Assembly (NCBI RefSeq): GCF_029278565.1
Contig: NZ_CP119560.1
Location: forward strand, 1-64,000
Reading direction: 5' to 3'
Length of the DNA: 64,000 bases
Source: Haloarcula halophila
Lineage (GTDB): Archaea > Halobacteriota > Halobacteria > Halobacteriales > Haloarculaceae
In this document: in pieces, positions 35,968-44,469 of the stretch
Position numbering within the stretch: position 1 is the first letter of the stretch
Layout of the letters: each line of letters opens with the position of its first letter
Notes under the pieces: generated by a model
Seen by the model: only the letters and a program-made list of their open reading frames with translations
Databases searched by the model: none
Told to the model about the DNA's origin: nothing
Made by a program: the position numbers and the translations under genes

Positions 35968-36474
35968 GCAGGCCGGGAAGCTACCGTGGAAACTATCACT
36001 GAAACAGAGTGATATCGCCGTTTTTTCTGCGCTGCTCAACTCGCCGATGATGGCCTTCGAGTGGTGTCTTTCTCAAAAGCCAATCAGTGGCATTCTGCGG
36101 CCGCTGGTGCATCGATATTCGTGAACGCACTCACGGGGCACGAAACTGGGTTCACAGACTGGAAGACGTGTACGGACCTCTGCTCCCAGCCTGAACTGTT
36201 TCGCTGAATCAAACTTTTAAAACGCGACATCAATCGCCCGACCCATTCCTTCGTTACCAGTGTCCGTGGTTGATATGTCTATACAGGGTGTTCGTCAAAA
36301 TAATAGCCGTACGTCTGTTATTCAATGCGGGCATCCCGCTATCTTGTTTCGCTCAGTCGAACTCTAGAGCGTTGTCATGTCACAGAGTGACACAAGGGAA
36401 GTTCGGTGGGTAGTCAGGCCCAGTGAGTTTCGTTCTACCGTACTCTTATATTGGTTCGGGCACTGGCGTTACCT
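35968..36474. promoter_or_regulatory. Intergenic region with IclR gene promoter
   Basis: The 507 bases hold no convincing frame. A TATA-like cttatat (36445-36451) is centred about 27 bases before the IclR ATG (36475), typical of a leaderless haloarchaeal transcript. An AT-rich tract aaacttttaaaacg (about 36210-36225) may be a further element or a transcription-termination region of the ABC operon. Confidence 0.5.
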
Positions 36475-37278
36475 ATGACCGAAACAGACGAACAGTACAC
36501 CGTCGAAACGACCCAGCTATCGCTGCAAATTCTCGATATCGTGGCGGAGACGGGCGGGACTAGACTCCGGGAGATACAGTCAGAGCTGGACGTCGCCAAG
36601 AGTACGGCACACAAACATCTGGAGACGCTCCAGGCAAACGGCTTGTTGACCAAACGCGGAGAGACCTACCACGTCGGATTGAAATGTCTGAATCTCGGCG
36701 AAGAAGCCCGGAGTCGGTGGCCCGGGTCACTGTATATCGACGAAGCGATCGGAACCCTGACAGAGCGGACAGAGGAGGAGTGTGACTTCGTGGCGCCGGA
36801 CCGAGGCCGGATCATCACTATCGCCGAATCCTACCACAAATGGGCCAAATACGACGATTCGGGGCGGGGTGGTGGGTCGAAGGATTACCGTGCGCGGACG
36901 GGGTCGTACTACCGGATGCACGCGACTGCGTCCGGGTTGGCCATCCTGGCGACGTATCCACGGGACCGGGTCGATGCGATTATCGACCGGTGGGGCCTCC
37001 CCGCTCGAACAGAGTACACGATTACCGGCCGCGAGCAGTTGTATGACGAACTTGCGACGATTCAGGATCGCGGGTACGCCATCGACAACCAAGGTTACAC
37101 TGAGGGGATGCGAAGTGTCGGGAAGGCCGTACACGGCCCTGGCGACCAGGTGATCGGCGCACTCAGTGTCTCGGGCCCGACCTACCGTGTGGATGGGATG
37201 GTGCTCGAAGAGGAGATACCGAACGCGTTGGTTGATGTCGTTTCGGAACTCGAAGCCAAGCTCGCTCAACCCAGGTGA
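36475..37278 (+). CDS. IclR-family transcriptional regulator
   Basis: The 267-residue protein starts at ATG 36475 (MTETDEQYTVETTQLSL), supported by the TATA element 27 bases upstream. The N-terminal winged helix (LQILDIVAETGGTRLREIQSEL, VAKSTAHKHLETLQANGLL) is followed by an IclR effector domain (TEEECDFVAPDRGRIITIAES, YYRMHATASGLAILATYP, GYAIDNQGYTEGMRSVGKAV, IGALSVSGPTYRV). IclR proteins bind small catabolic intermediates and switch pathway genes. It sits between the importer and the two dehydrogenase genes and is the likely regulator of both; direct evidence is gene order only. Confidence 0.93.
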   Translation: MTETDEQYTVETTQLSLQILDIVAETGGTRLREIQSELDVAKSTAHKHLETLQANGLLTKRGETYHVGLKCLNLGEEARSRWPGSLYIDEAIGTLTERTEEECDFVAPDRGRIITIAESYHKWAKYDDSGRGGGSKDYRARTGSYYRMHATASGLAILATYPRDRVDAIIDRWGLPARTEYTITGREQLYDELATIQDRGYAIDNQGYTEGMRSVGKAVHGPGDQVIGALSVSGPTYRVDGMVLEEEIPNALVDVVSELEAKLAQPR

Positions 37279-37420
37279 GCGGCGACGTTCGTCCTCACAT
37301 TGACTGCACGCGTCTCCAAAGGGGTACGGCTGGTTTGATACAAATGAGAGTGACGCCACCGCTGGTCGAAGGGGAGATACCGCCGCCCTGGATCGTTCCA
37401 GGGCTGGCACAGCGGCTCTG

Positions 37421-38614
37421 TCAGTACGCGTCCTGGGCTATCTCGTAGAGATCATCGGCATCGGCCGCCCGAGGATTGTCGTGTATCTCGATCGTGTCGA
37501 GTGACTTCTCGGCGATGGTCCGGAGGTCCGATTCCTCGACACCCACCTCTGAAAGTGTCGAGGGCAGGTCGACTTCATCGATGAGCGCCTCGACAGCGTC
37601 GACAGCCGCATGGGCGGCCTCGGTGTCCGAGAGTCCGGATACGTCGACCCCCATCGCATCCGCGACCTCGGCGTACCGCGTGGGATACTCCGCAAGGTTG
37701 TACCGCATCACCGGCGGCGTGAACACAGCGATCGCCTCGCCGTGGGGGATGCCGGGATACATCCCACCTGTCACCTCTGCCAGCGAGTGAATCGCCCCGA
37801 AGCCGGCGAAGTTTTCGCAGAACCCCGCCATGTGGGAGCCAAACAGCATCTGCTCACGGGCTTCCATCTCACCGGTCTCGTAGGCTTCCGGGAGATACTC
37901 CGGCACGAGCCCCATCACGTGACGCGTGTATGGCTTGACCAGTTCCGGCGCCCCCGCTGCGACGTGGTTTTCCAGTGCGTGCGAGAACGCGTCAAAGCCC
38001 GTCGCAGCCGTCTGGCGTGGCGGCAGCGAGGCGGTCAACTCCGGGTCCACGAGCGAAATTTCCGCGCCCAGGTACGGGCCGTTCGGGTACAGCGGCGGCT
38101 GGCCGATCGCCATCTTAAACTCCCGCTCTTCGGACGTGATTACGGCCCAGTAGTCGACCTCACTGCCTGTGCCAGCCGTCGTTGGGATAGTCACCAGAGG
38201 ATGGGTGTGGTTGTCGATGTTGCCGGCTGTGACCTCCTCGGGTGTACTGACCTCGTACTCCTCCAAGTCTCCCTCGTTAGTCGTCATCAGGGTCGCACAT
38301 TTCGCCGTGTCGATGACGCTTCCCCCGCCGACGGCTACGACTACGTCGTGACCGCCAGTGGTCAGGACCTCGACGGCTGCTGACACCATCGACACTGTCG
38401 GGTTGGGTTCGACCTCGTCAAACACATCGTATTCGATTCCCGAAGCCTCCAGCGATGAAAGCACTCCGTCCAGGATGCCGGCCTCACGGATCCCCTGGTC
38501 GGTCACGACCAGCGCACTGTCCCACCCTTGAGAGTCGATCACATCCCCTGTCCGGTCACTTTTGCCGTTACCGAACTCGACCCAAATCGGGAACGAAAGG
38601 GTGTGCTCGTTCAT
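37421..38614 (-). CDS. Iron-containing (group III) alcohol dehydrogenase
   Basis: The 397-residue enzyme starts at MNEHTLSFPIWVEFGNGKSD (38614), the normal opening of the family; the longer frame to 38776 lacks similarity. Cofactor-binding GGGSVIDTAKCATLM (about residue 100) and TTAGTGSEV (about 145) are visible. Metal ligands are Asp/His in GFDAFSHALENH (about 206-217), His in FGAIHSLAEVTGG (about 277) and His in GIPHGEAIAVF (about 291). It interconverts alcohols and aldehydes or ketones with NAD(P)H in the cytoplasm. It is divergent from an aldehyde dehydrogenase gene (38830), and both lie next to the importer and IclR regulator, so they likely oxidise the imported polyol or its breakdown products. 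Confidence 0.93.
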   Translation of the reverse strand: MNEHTLSFPIWVEFGNGKSDRTGDVIDSQGWDSALVVTDQGIREAGILDGVLSSLEASGIEYDVFDEVEPNPTVSMVSAAVEVLTTGGHDVVVAVGGGSVIDTAKCATLMTTNEGDLEEYEVSTPEEVTAGNIDNHTHPLVTIPTTAGTGSEVDYWAVITSEEREFKMAIGQPPLYPNGPYLGAEISLVDPELTASLPPRQTAATGFDAFSHALENHVAAGAPELVKPYTRHVMGLVPEYLPEAYETGEMEAREQMLFGSHMAGFCENFAGFGAIHSLAEVTGGMYPGIPHGEAIAVFTPPVMRYNLAEYPTRYAEVADAMGVDVSGLSDTEAAHAAVDAVEALIDEVDLPSTLSEVGVEESDLRTIAEKSLDTIEIHDNPRAADADDLYEIAQDAY

Positions 38615-38829
38615 CGGTATCGGCGCTCCCCTGTGGTTTCCAAGCGGTTGAGACACGCTGCACTGCGGACGCAGCAAGGGCTTTCTTGTCGCATTCATGC
38701 CAATTTCTGTCCCATCAAATATTAATGTACTGGAACAAGCAAGAGCATACAGTACCCAAGTGAGGAATTGAAACACGCTGTCTGGACACTAGCCGGTACT
38801 TTTTACTCCGACTCATTCGATCACACGAT

Positions 38830-40344
38830 ATGGGCAGCCAACCTCCCGACCGTAGCGATCTCTACCGTGATCACGTCTCAAAACACGATGAGGTGCGAGC
38901 CGGTGCTAAGTTCGGGGCGTGGATCGATGGCGAGACACACACGACCGACGATACCGTTGCAGTCTACGACCCGGTAATCGACGAACAGATGCTCACTGTG
39001 CCTGACTGCACGGCGACCGAGGTAGATGCGGCAGTGACTGCGGCCTGGGACGCGTTCGACAGGACGTGGGAGTCGACGGTCCCACGCGACCGGTCCTCGC
39101 TGCTGTTCGAGTGGGCCGACACGCTCGAAGATCATCTCGAAGAACTCACACTGCTTGAGTGTCTGGACTGTGGAAAACCAATCTCACAGGCCCAGGGTGA
39201 GATAGAGGGGGCCATCGATACGCTGGAGTATTACGCGTCAGTCTGTCGTGCACAGCGGGGCAGCGAGGCGCCCGCTGCCACCGACCTCCACCTCTACATG
39301 AAACACGAGCCCTACGGCGTCGTGGGTCAAATCGTGCCGTGGAACTACCCACTTTGGGCGGCAGCGTGGAAACTCGGACCAGCCCTGGCCGCTGGGAACG
39401 CCTGTGTGCTGAAACCCTCCAGTGAGACACCGTTATCAACGATCCGGGCCGCGCAGCTCTCGGCCGATATTTTCCCGGATGGGGTGCTTAATGTCATTAC
39501 AGGTAGTGGGAGTACAGCGGGGCAGTCACTTGCAGAGCACGACGACGTACGGAAGGTTTCCTTCACTGGAAGTACCGACGTCGGCAGTGGTGTGATGCAG
39601 GCGGCGGCGGACCGTGTCGCGCCTGTTACGCTCGAACTCGGCGGCAAGTCACCGTTTATTGTGTTCCCTGATGCTGACCTCGACAAAGTTGTTGACGCAG
39701 TCGCTGACGGGATATTTTACAGCACTGGCGAGATCTGTGATGCGTTGTCCCGGGCACTGGTCCACGAGTCTATCGTCGACGAGTTCACCGAACGGTTCGT
39801 CGAGAAGGCAGAATCGTACGTCCTCGGGGACCCTCTGGATGAGGCAACCACGATGGGGCCACTCACCTCGGAGGACCAGTTTCGGACAGTCACCGACTAC
39901 ATTGAGACCGGCCGAGAAGAAGCAACACTGCTGTGTGGTGGTGGACGGCCGGACGATCCCGCGCTGGCTGACGGCTGGTACGTCGAACCTACTGTTTTCG
40001 GTGACGTATCAAACGACATGACTATTGCACAGGAGGAAATTTTCGGCCCAGTCCAGACAATCAACACGTTTGCTGACTACGATGAGGCGATCTCGCTCGC
40101 AAACGACACCAAGTACGGGCTTGCTGCTGGGATCGGTACCGAGCGTACCTCGCGCGTCCATCAGACGGCAGACGATCTTGATGCCGGGCTGGTGTATGTC
40201 AACGAGTACGGACCGATCCTGCCCGAAGCACCCTACGGCGGGTTCAAACAGTCCGGCTTCGGCAAGGACCTTGGACTAGAGGCACTAGACCACTACCGCC
40301 GGACAAAGAGTGTATACGTGAACCTTGACGATCCGTCGTTATAA
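38830..40344 (+). CDS. NAD(P)+-dependent aldehyde dehydrogenase
   Basis: A 504-residue ALDH-superfamily enzyme. Signatures are VVGQIVPWNYPLWAAAWKLG (about 160-180), FTGSTDVG (coenzyme fold), VTLELGGKSPF with the general base Glu (about 269), and FYSTGEICDALSRALVH with catalytic Cys about 303. The usual GQxC is GEIC here. The C-terminal block PYGGFKQSGFGKDLG is conserved. It turns an aldehyde into a carboxylic acid. The gene is divergent from the iron-type alcohol dehydrogenase, suggesting consecutive alcohol-aldehyde-acid steps. The 215-base space between them (38615-38829) contains both promoters (tatttaatgtactgg near 38718-38732). Confidence 0.95.
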   Translation: MGSQPPDRSDLYRDHVSKHDEVRAGAKFGAWIDGETHTTDDTVAVYDPVIDEQMLTVPDCTATEVDAAVTAAWDAFDRTWESTVPRDRSSLLFEWADTLEDHLEELTLLECLDCGKPISQAQGEIEGAIDTLEYYASVCRAQRGSEAPAATDLHLYMKHEPYGVVGQIVPWNYPLWAAAWKLGPALAAGNACVLKPSSETPLSTIRAAQLSADIFPDGVLNVITGSGSTAGQSLAEHDDVRKVSFTGSTDVGSGVMQAAADRVAPVTLELGGKSPFIVFPDADLDKVVDAVADGIFYSTGEICDALSRALVHESIVDEFTERFVEKAESYVLGDPLDEATTMGPLTSEDQFRTVTDYIETGREEATLLCGGGRPDDPALADGWYVEPTVFGDVSNDMTIAQEEIFGPVQTINTFADYDEAISLANDTKYGLAAGIGTERTSRVHQTADDLDAGLVYVNEYGPILPEAPYGGFKQSGFGKDLGLEALDHYRRTKSVYVNLDDPSL

Positions 40345-40734
40345 CTTGCCGAGACGACCGGTTACTGGCCATACTCACTTCTATATGTGAATTTATGTAT
40401 ATATCTTGGCAGATATTCTGATATCATTGACGATTTTATCGTCACATTTCGGAATATACGCGTATTGTTCCCCCGCGATCCGATAGTTCTGAATTCCTTG
40501 AGTCGCCACTCGATGCCCGCATCGAGCGGCTTCGTGTTGATCTCGACAACGCCCAGCTCGATCGGCTCTCGAAACATCGCCCCGAAAGCTGGCTGAGCAG
40601 AAGACATATCGCCACATTAGCGCCGGCTCAGTGTAACGATACGGTCTTTCCGCAGCTTTGGGTAAGAGCGGACCGTATTAACCAACAAACCTATGCCGAT
40701 ACGCCCACTGTTGGTTAACACGAGGCGACCGCCA
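40345..40734. other. Gene-poor region, possible gene remnant
   Basis: No gene with start and stop was recognised. A plus-strand frame between about 40490 and 40680 reads like a helical protein (LDARIERLRVDLDNAQLDRL followed by SKHRPESW) but has no start codon. It may be a fragment of a lost gene. AT-rich sequence at 40381-40440 adjoins the end of the aldehyde dehydrogenase gene. Confidence 0.35.
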
Positions 40735-41058
40735 ATGTCCGACGAGCCCCCGACACCGCCGGCGGAACTCCCGACAGCTGTCGTCAACACACTCAACGGC
40801 TACTCGCCGGACCGGCTCCGGCACGTCGCACGCTACGCCGAGGAGCTGGCAGAGCACAAAGCTCGCGAAGCCCGTCTCGAGGAGGAGTCGGCGGGCGAAG
40901 AAATCGACGAGCGACCGGACGACCTTCCGGACGACGTCCCGTCGAAGGCGACGATCACGATCAAGGAGATCAACGACAACCGTTACTACTACTGGCAGTG
41001 GCGAGAAGGTGATACGGTGACATCCAAATATAAAGGGCCGGTCGACCCGGATGACTGA
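40735..41058 (+). CDS. Small acidic protein with DUF6788-like core
   Basis: From MSDEPPTPP the product has 107 residues; the frame start at 40693 adds a tail that crosses the likely promoter. The N-terminal part is a helix (AVVNTLNGYSPDRLRHVARYAEELAEHKAREARL), quoted here as the key part NGYSPDRLRHVARYAEEL, then a very acidic linker. The C-terminal KATITIKEINDNRYYYWQWR and SKYKGPVDPDD matches the KEINGxxYYYxQWREGxxxxSKYxGP pattern of DUF6788-like proteins found in haloarchaea and their plasmids. The function is unknown. It is probably monocistronic. Confidence 0.72.
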   Translation: MSDEPPTPPAELPTAVVNTLNGYSPDRLRHVARYAEELAEHKAREARLEEESAGEEIDERPDDLPDDVPSKATITIKEINDNRYYYWQWREGDTVTSKYKGPVDPDD

Positions 41059-41702
41059 ATTATCTCGGTAGCGCTGACGGCATCTTGTTGGGAGCTTCGG
41101 CAATTGTGGTGTGGCCCGGTCGGCGATTATTGGGCATCAACTTCGATACCTGCGGTCGCCTCAAGCGAGTTCACAACTGCTGTGCCATGAGTTCCATATC
41201 CGACCACCTCGGTGAGCGTCCCGTACTGGTCAGTGATTTGCGCGGGTGACTGGAACTCTACGGGGCAACTTAACGCGTCGCCACACGCCAGCCCGACGGG
41301 CGCACCTTTCGCAGCGAGTAGAGCATCCATCGGCTGCCGGTGAATCTACCAGTGGCAGCCACTTGTACCCAGGTGCAAGCTGAAGTCTCCGTCCACTCCG
41401 ACGCTCGTGGTTTGTTACCATGATTGACGTCGTGGGCTTTCTTCCCGGCTTTGGATGATACCACCCCTCAGCTCGTGGGGACCCTTGTCGCTCTTGTGTA
41501 GAACTGTGGAAAGATGCCGTAGCGTCCCTCGTCGTGTATTTTACTACGGACGTGTTTCTGGCGATACCGGCCTCCTCACAGTACTTTGGAGAAGGGACTG
41601 CTCATCGACGGCCGTCGTGCTTCCGCAGCTTTGCACAAGAGCGAGATTTGCGCTGTCGTCTAATCTATCGCATCCGCCTGCCTCTCGTCGGTAGCCAGTC
41701 AC
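41059..41702. other. Gene-poor region containing one small uncertain frame
   Basis: Of these 644 bases only the minus frame 41127-41330 is protein-like (listed separately). From 41331 to 41702 I saw no gene. Frames there are Arg/Ser/Cys-rich and overlap one another without signatures. Confidence 0.35.
41127..41330 (-). CDS. Small hypothetical protein or gene fragment
   Basis: A 67-residue frame with the segments GAPVGLACGDALSCPVEFQS and DQYGTLTEVVGYGTHGTAVV that look like real protein (acidic, with a plausible strand-turn pattern) and a natural end GIEVDAQ. No family was recognised. Its short length and lack of partner genes leave open that it is the C-terminal remnant of a larger gene. Confidence 0.35.
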   Translation of the reverse strand: MDALLAAKGAPVGLACGDALSCPVEFQSPAQITDQYGTLTEVVGYGTHGTAVVNSLEATAGIEVDAQ

Positions 41703-42890
41703 TCAGTTCTGACTGCTCTGCTCTCTGGTCGCCGCCGGTGTGTCCCGGTTCTCCCAAATACTCTCTCCTCGGGGGACGGCGTCCATACCTCGTAATCTCG
41801 CGTAGACGCTTGGTTCTTCCGTGGCGTCCATTCGATACATATGCATCGGTGGATCCTCCTCGTAAGCGGAACGAATCGCAGTAGAAATAAATTCTTGATC
41901 TGGGGGAACAGACTCAGGGAGCTCCCCAATCGGCTCTCCGCTTTCGTCGACGAGTCGCCGAATAAACTCCCCGTTGTGTGCTTCCCAAAGCTTCGCACCC
42001 TCTCGACGGACACAGATTACGTGACAGTGTTCATCGCGGTCAGGTAGATCCGGAAACAGCTTGTAGTCCATCTCATCCCACTCGAACGGCGCGTGTGCCT
42101 CGCACATTACTGGATCCGTTGCGAGGCCGCCGTCCTCGAGGTCACGAAATGGGTCGACGAATCGGTCCCGGTCGTCGGCTGAGAGTCCCTCTAACAGATG
42201 CTTCTCCGGGGACCCTGGAGGCCCTTCATCGAGTGGCAACTTCACGATAGGCATATCTCGGACTCTGACGAGGACGCTACCCGTATCGAGTAACCGTGTC
42301 TCGTAGACTGGCGTGTCTAGTACATGTTCGCGGCCGCCGAAGTGGTCGAACGATTCTTCCCCGAATACGGTCACGAAGGGGAGTTTCTCGATCCCGTGAT
42401 CGGGCGGATTGCCTTCCGGAACTTTCCGTCCGTCGGGCATGATAGCGAGGATCGCCATCCACGGATCGATAGCTTCGGTGAGGGCTTCGAACGCGTCGAC
42501 GAGCGCTTCAATTTGCGCCTGGACGTCGTGGTCCTGTGTCGTGTGGTCCAGCCAGTCGCCCGGACCTCTGATCGTTATCGGGGCGATGTCATCTGCCGGG
42601 TCGCTCAGCCGAAAATCGACAGTGTAGTTGCGATTCGAATGGGTATACCCATCGTCCGCGTCGTACCACACCTTGACGTTGCCATCGGGCGAAGATGATC
42701 CCGACCTAGAACCAACTTCTGAGTCCCGATAGATACGCTCTTCGACCGCTTCGAGGCCCTTCGCCTGACCAGCATGTGTCGCGAAGCCATTTTGCAGGAA
42801 GGCCTCGAGTACGTCTTCGACGATTGTCTCTGGAACTGTATCGAAACAAACCATCCCCAGAAGCCAACTATCGCTCCCCATCAAGCGCAC
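41703..42890 (-). CDS. Hypothetical acidic cytoplasmic protein
   Basis: The frame has 395 residues; the start may be the first Met (42890) or the fourth residue (42881). It is strongly acidic, with no membrane helix or signal peptide. Notable segments are ETIVEDVLEAFLQNGFATHA, DFRLSDPADDIAPITIRGPG, LPFVTVFGEESFDHFGG and YETRLLDTGSVLVRVRDMPI, and a C-terminal part with DEHCHVICVRREGAKLWEAH. The middle part faintly resembles DUF3396/Imm52-type immunity proteins (a fold with long strands around a variable surface), but this is only an impression. It stands alone, with no toxin gene nearby. Confidence 0.6.
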   Translation of the reverse strand: MRLMGSDSWLLGMVCFDTVPETIVEDVLEAFLQNGFATHAGQAKGLEAVEERIYRDSEVGSRSGSSSPDGNVKVWYDADDGYTHSNRNYTVDFRLSDPADDIAPITIRGPGDWLDHTTQDHDVQAQIEALVDAFEALTEAIDPWMAILAIMPDGRKVPEGNPPDHGIEKLPFVTVFGEESFDHFGGREHVLDTPVYETRLLDTGSVLVRVRDMPIVKLPLDEGPPGSPEKHLLEGLSADDRDRFVDPFRDLEDGGLATDPVMCEAHAPFEWDEMDYKLFPDLPDRDEHCHVICVRREGAKLWEAHNGEFIRRLVDESGEPIGELPESVPPDQEFISTAIRSAYEEDPPMHMYRMDATEEPSVYARLRGMDAVPRGESIWENRDTPAATREQSSQN

Positions 42891-43007
42891 TTACCAGCTA
42901 TACTGTAATCAGTATTGTGCGAACCAGTTAGCCGGCGTACTGACTGGCTCGGTGACTGCAGAATACTGCCGGTCTCGGCTCGTCCCCTCGGCTTCTAGAA
43001 AGTTGTA

Positions 43008-43523
43008 CTAGACCATCTCCGAGGGTACGTCCGAATCGTTCAGCGAGTCGAGTTTCGCCAGAATCTCGTCGATATCGGGCCTGTCGAACGTCGAGGAGCC
43101 CTTGTGAACCCAGGCGATTTCCGGCTCCGTTCCGCGTCTGTCGACGACGACGATTTCCGGCATCCGGCCGAAGAAATCCGAGAAACGGCCGAGAATACCG
43201 AAGCGGACGGGCTGGTCGTAGGCTTCCCCCGCCTCGATGTCGGGGTCCGCGAGCAGCGGGAACGGGAGGTCATAGGACTCCTGCCAGGACTCGACGCGTT
43301 CGACCGGTTCCGGAACGATAGAGACGACTTCGGCGTCCCGTCCGTGGAAGTCGTCGATGCGCTCGGCGAGTTGCTGGACCTGCTTTCGGCAGTTCGTACA
43401 GTAGTGGTCCCGTTGGAAAAACAGGACGGCAAAGTCGACACTGTCCGGGAGGGCGGCGAGCGAGAACGGGTCCGGGCCGGCGGCGACGTTCGTGAGCGAG
43501 AAGTCCGGGACTGGCTCTGGCAT
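43008..43523 (-). CDS. Thioredoxin-fold peroxiredoxin-like protein
   Basis: The 171-residue protein fits the AhpC/TSA-redoxin fold: VPDFSLTNVAAGPDPFSLAAL, the active-site strand FAVLFFQRDHYCTNC (C42 and C45, CxxC), then LAERIDDFHGRDAEVVSIVP, LPFPLLADPD and EIVVVDRRG. Having two cysteines in a CTNC motif is typical of the peroxiredoxin-like/thioredoxin-like group that reduces peroxides or disulfides, rather than of a classic PVCT peroxidatic site. It is co-directional with the DUF547 gene, 39 bases downstream of it, so both probably form an operon divergent from a radical SAM gene. Confidence 0.85.
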   Translation of the reverse strand: MPEPVPDFSLTNVAAGPDPFSLAALPDSVDFAVLFFQRDHYCTNCRKQVQQLAERIDDFHGRDAEVVSIVPEPVERVESWQESYDLPFPLLADPDIEAGEAYDQPVRFGILGRFSDFFGRMPEIVVVDRRGTEPEIAWVHKGSSTFDRPDIDEILAKLDSLNDSDVPSEMV

Positions 43524-43562
43524 ACGAGTCCGTAACGGCTGGACGGGCTAAACAACATGGCT

Positions 43563-44309
43563 CTATTCGACGAACTTTCCGGCCGCTTTCGACCAGTCCC
43601 AAGGTAAGTGGCGGAGTTTCGGTGCCACACCGTCGGGAATCGCGTCGTACTCCCGAAGGAACGCACGGATGCCCGCCGTCCCCCCGAAATCGCCGCGGAA
43701 CCAAAGGAACACGCGGGGGACGCGGACGACGTTCTCGACGGCGTCGTGTGCTACAGTCGAGGCCAGATAGCGCCGCGTCGCCAGGTCCAGTTGCTCGTCG
43801 ATGCGCTCGGGGTCGTACGCCCGGATAACGGGGCAACTCTCGGCCCCGCAGTTCAGCGCGAAATGAATTCTGGGGTCGCAGTCGGGCAGCCGATGGCGGT
43901 GCTCGAAGGTCGTGACCAGCAGTTTCGGCAGGTAGCCGAGGCCGTACTGCGAGCGGCCGCCGCGGAGCAACCCGTTCTCGATGCGGTCGAGACTCAACGA
44001 GGTACCCGCCACCGTGATCGCAGGCGCCCAGAAAAACCGGACGAAGCGAAACGAACTGTCGTACAGTGCAGGCTGTTCGGCAAGGAGCAACTGCGTCCCG
44101 GCGTTGTAACAGTTGAGCCAGAACGCGAGCGCGGTTTGGCGGTCCGTCCGCAGCGGGCGGAGGTCGTCGTCGTCGAGCGCGGCGAGAGCAGCCCGCAATT
44201 CGTGTGTTGGGTCGCCGCGCTTGCAGGCGACCAGCAGGTCTTGGGCGAGGGTGGTCGGCGACGGGTCAAGGTCGTCCGCCCGAGCGGTCGCCGTAGGCTG
44301 GCCTGCCAT
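43563..44309 (-). CDS. DUF547 family protein
   Basis: Starting at MAGQPTATARADDL (44309) the product has 248 residues. DUF547 signatures are ALAFWLNCYNAGTQLLLAEQ (N-C-Y-N core, about 62-70), FFWAPAITVAGTSLSLDRIE with the NGLLRGG loop, FALNCGAESCPVIRAY (about 160-175) and RVPRVFLWFRGDFGG. The invariant Cys/Asn residues suggest an enzyme, but no reaction is established for the family. It is followed by a redoxin gene and divergent from a radical SAM/methyltransferase pair, which is recurring company for biosynthetic modules. The longer frame to 44405 would run into the divergent promoter region. Confidence 0.88.
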   Translation of the reverse strand: MAGQPTATARADDLDPSPTTLAQDLLVACKRGDPTHELRAALAALDDDDLRPLRTDRQTALAFWLNCYNAGTQLLLAEQPALYDSSFRFVRFFWAPAITVAGTSLSLDRIENGLLRGGRSQYGLGYLPKLLVTTFEHRHRLPDCDPRIHFALNCGAESCPVIRAYDPERIDEQLDLATRRYLASTVAHDAVENVVRVPRVFLWFRGDFGGTAGIRAFLREYDAIPDGVAPKLRHLPWDWSKAAGKFVE

Positions 44310-44469
44310 ACCGTGGTTCGGGGAGCATCTCGAAAAAGGGTTGCGCGGGCTGGCAGGGCGACTGCGCACCGGCGAAAGGCGGCGAGACACCACTGGCCAC
44401 GACACACCACTCCATCGCTCCGATGCACAACCCCGGTACGCTTATTGAAATCCAATCCTCCCCCTGGGT
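44310..44469. promoter_or_regulatory. Divergent promoter region of the DUF547 and radical SAM units
   Basis: The 160 bases separate the two start codons. The sequence acgcttattgaaatcc (44439-44454) contains a TATA-like cttattgaa about 25 bases before the radical SAM ATG at 44470, consistent with a leaderless transcript. Shared control of both units is plausible. Confidence 0.5.
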
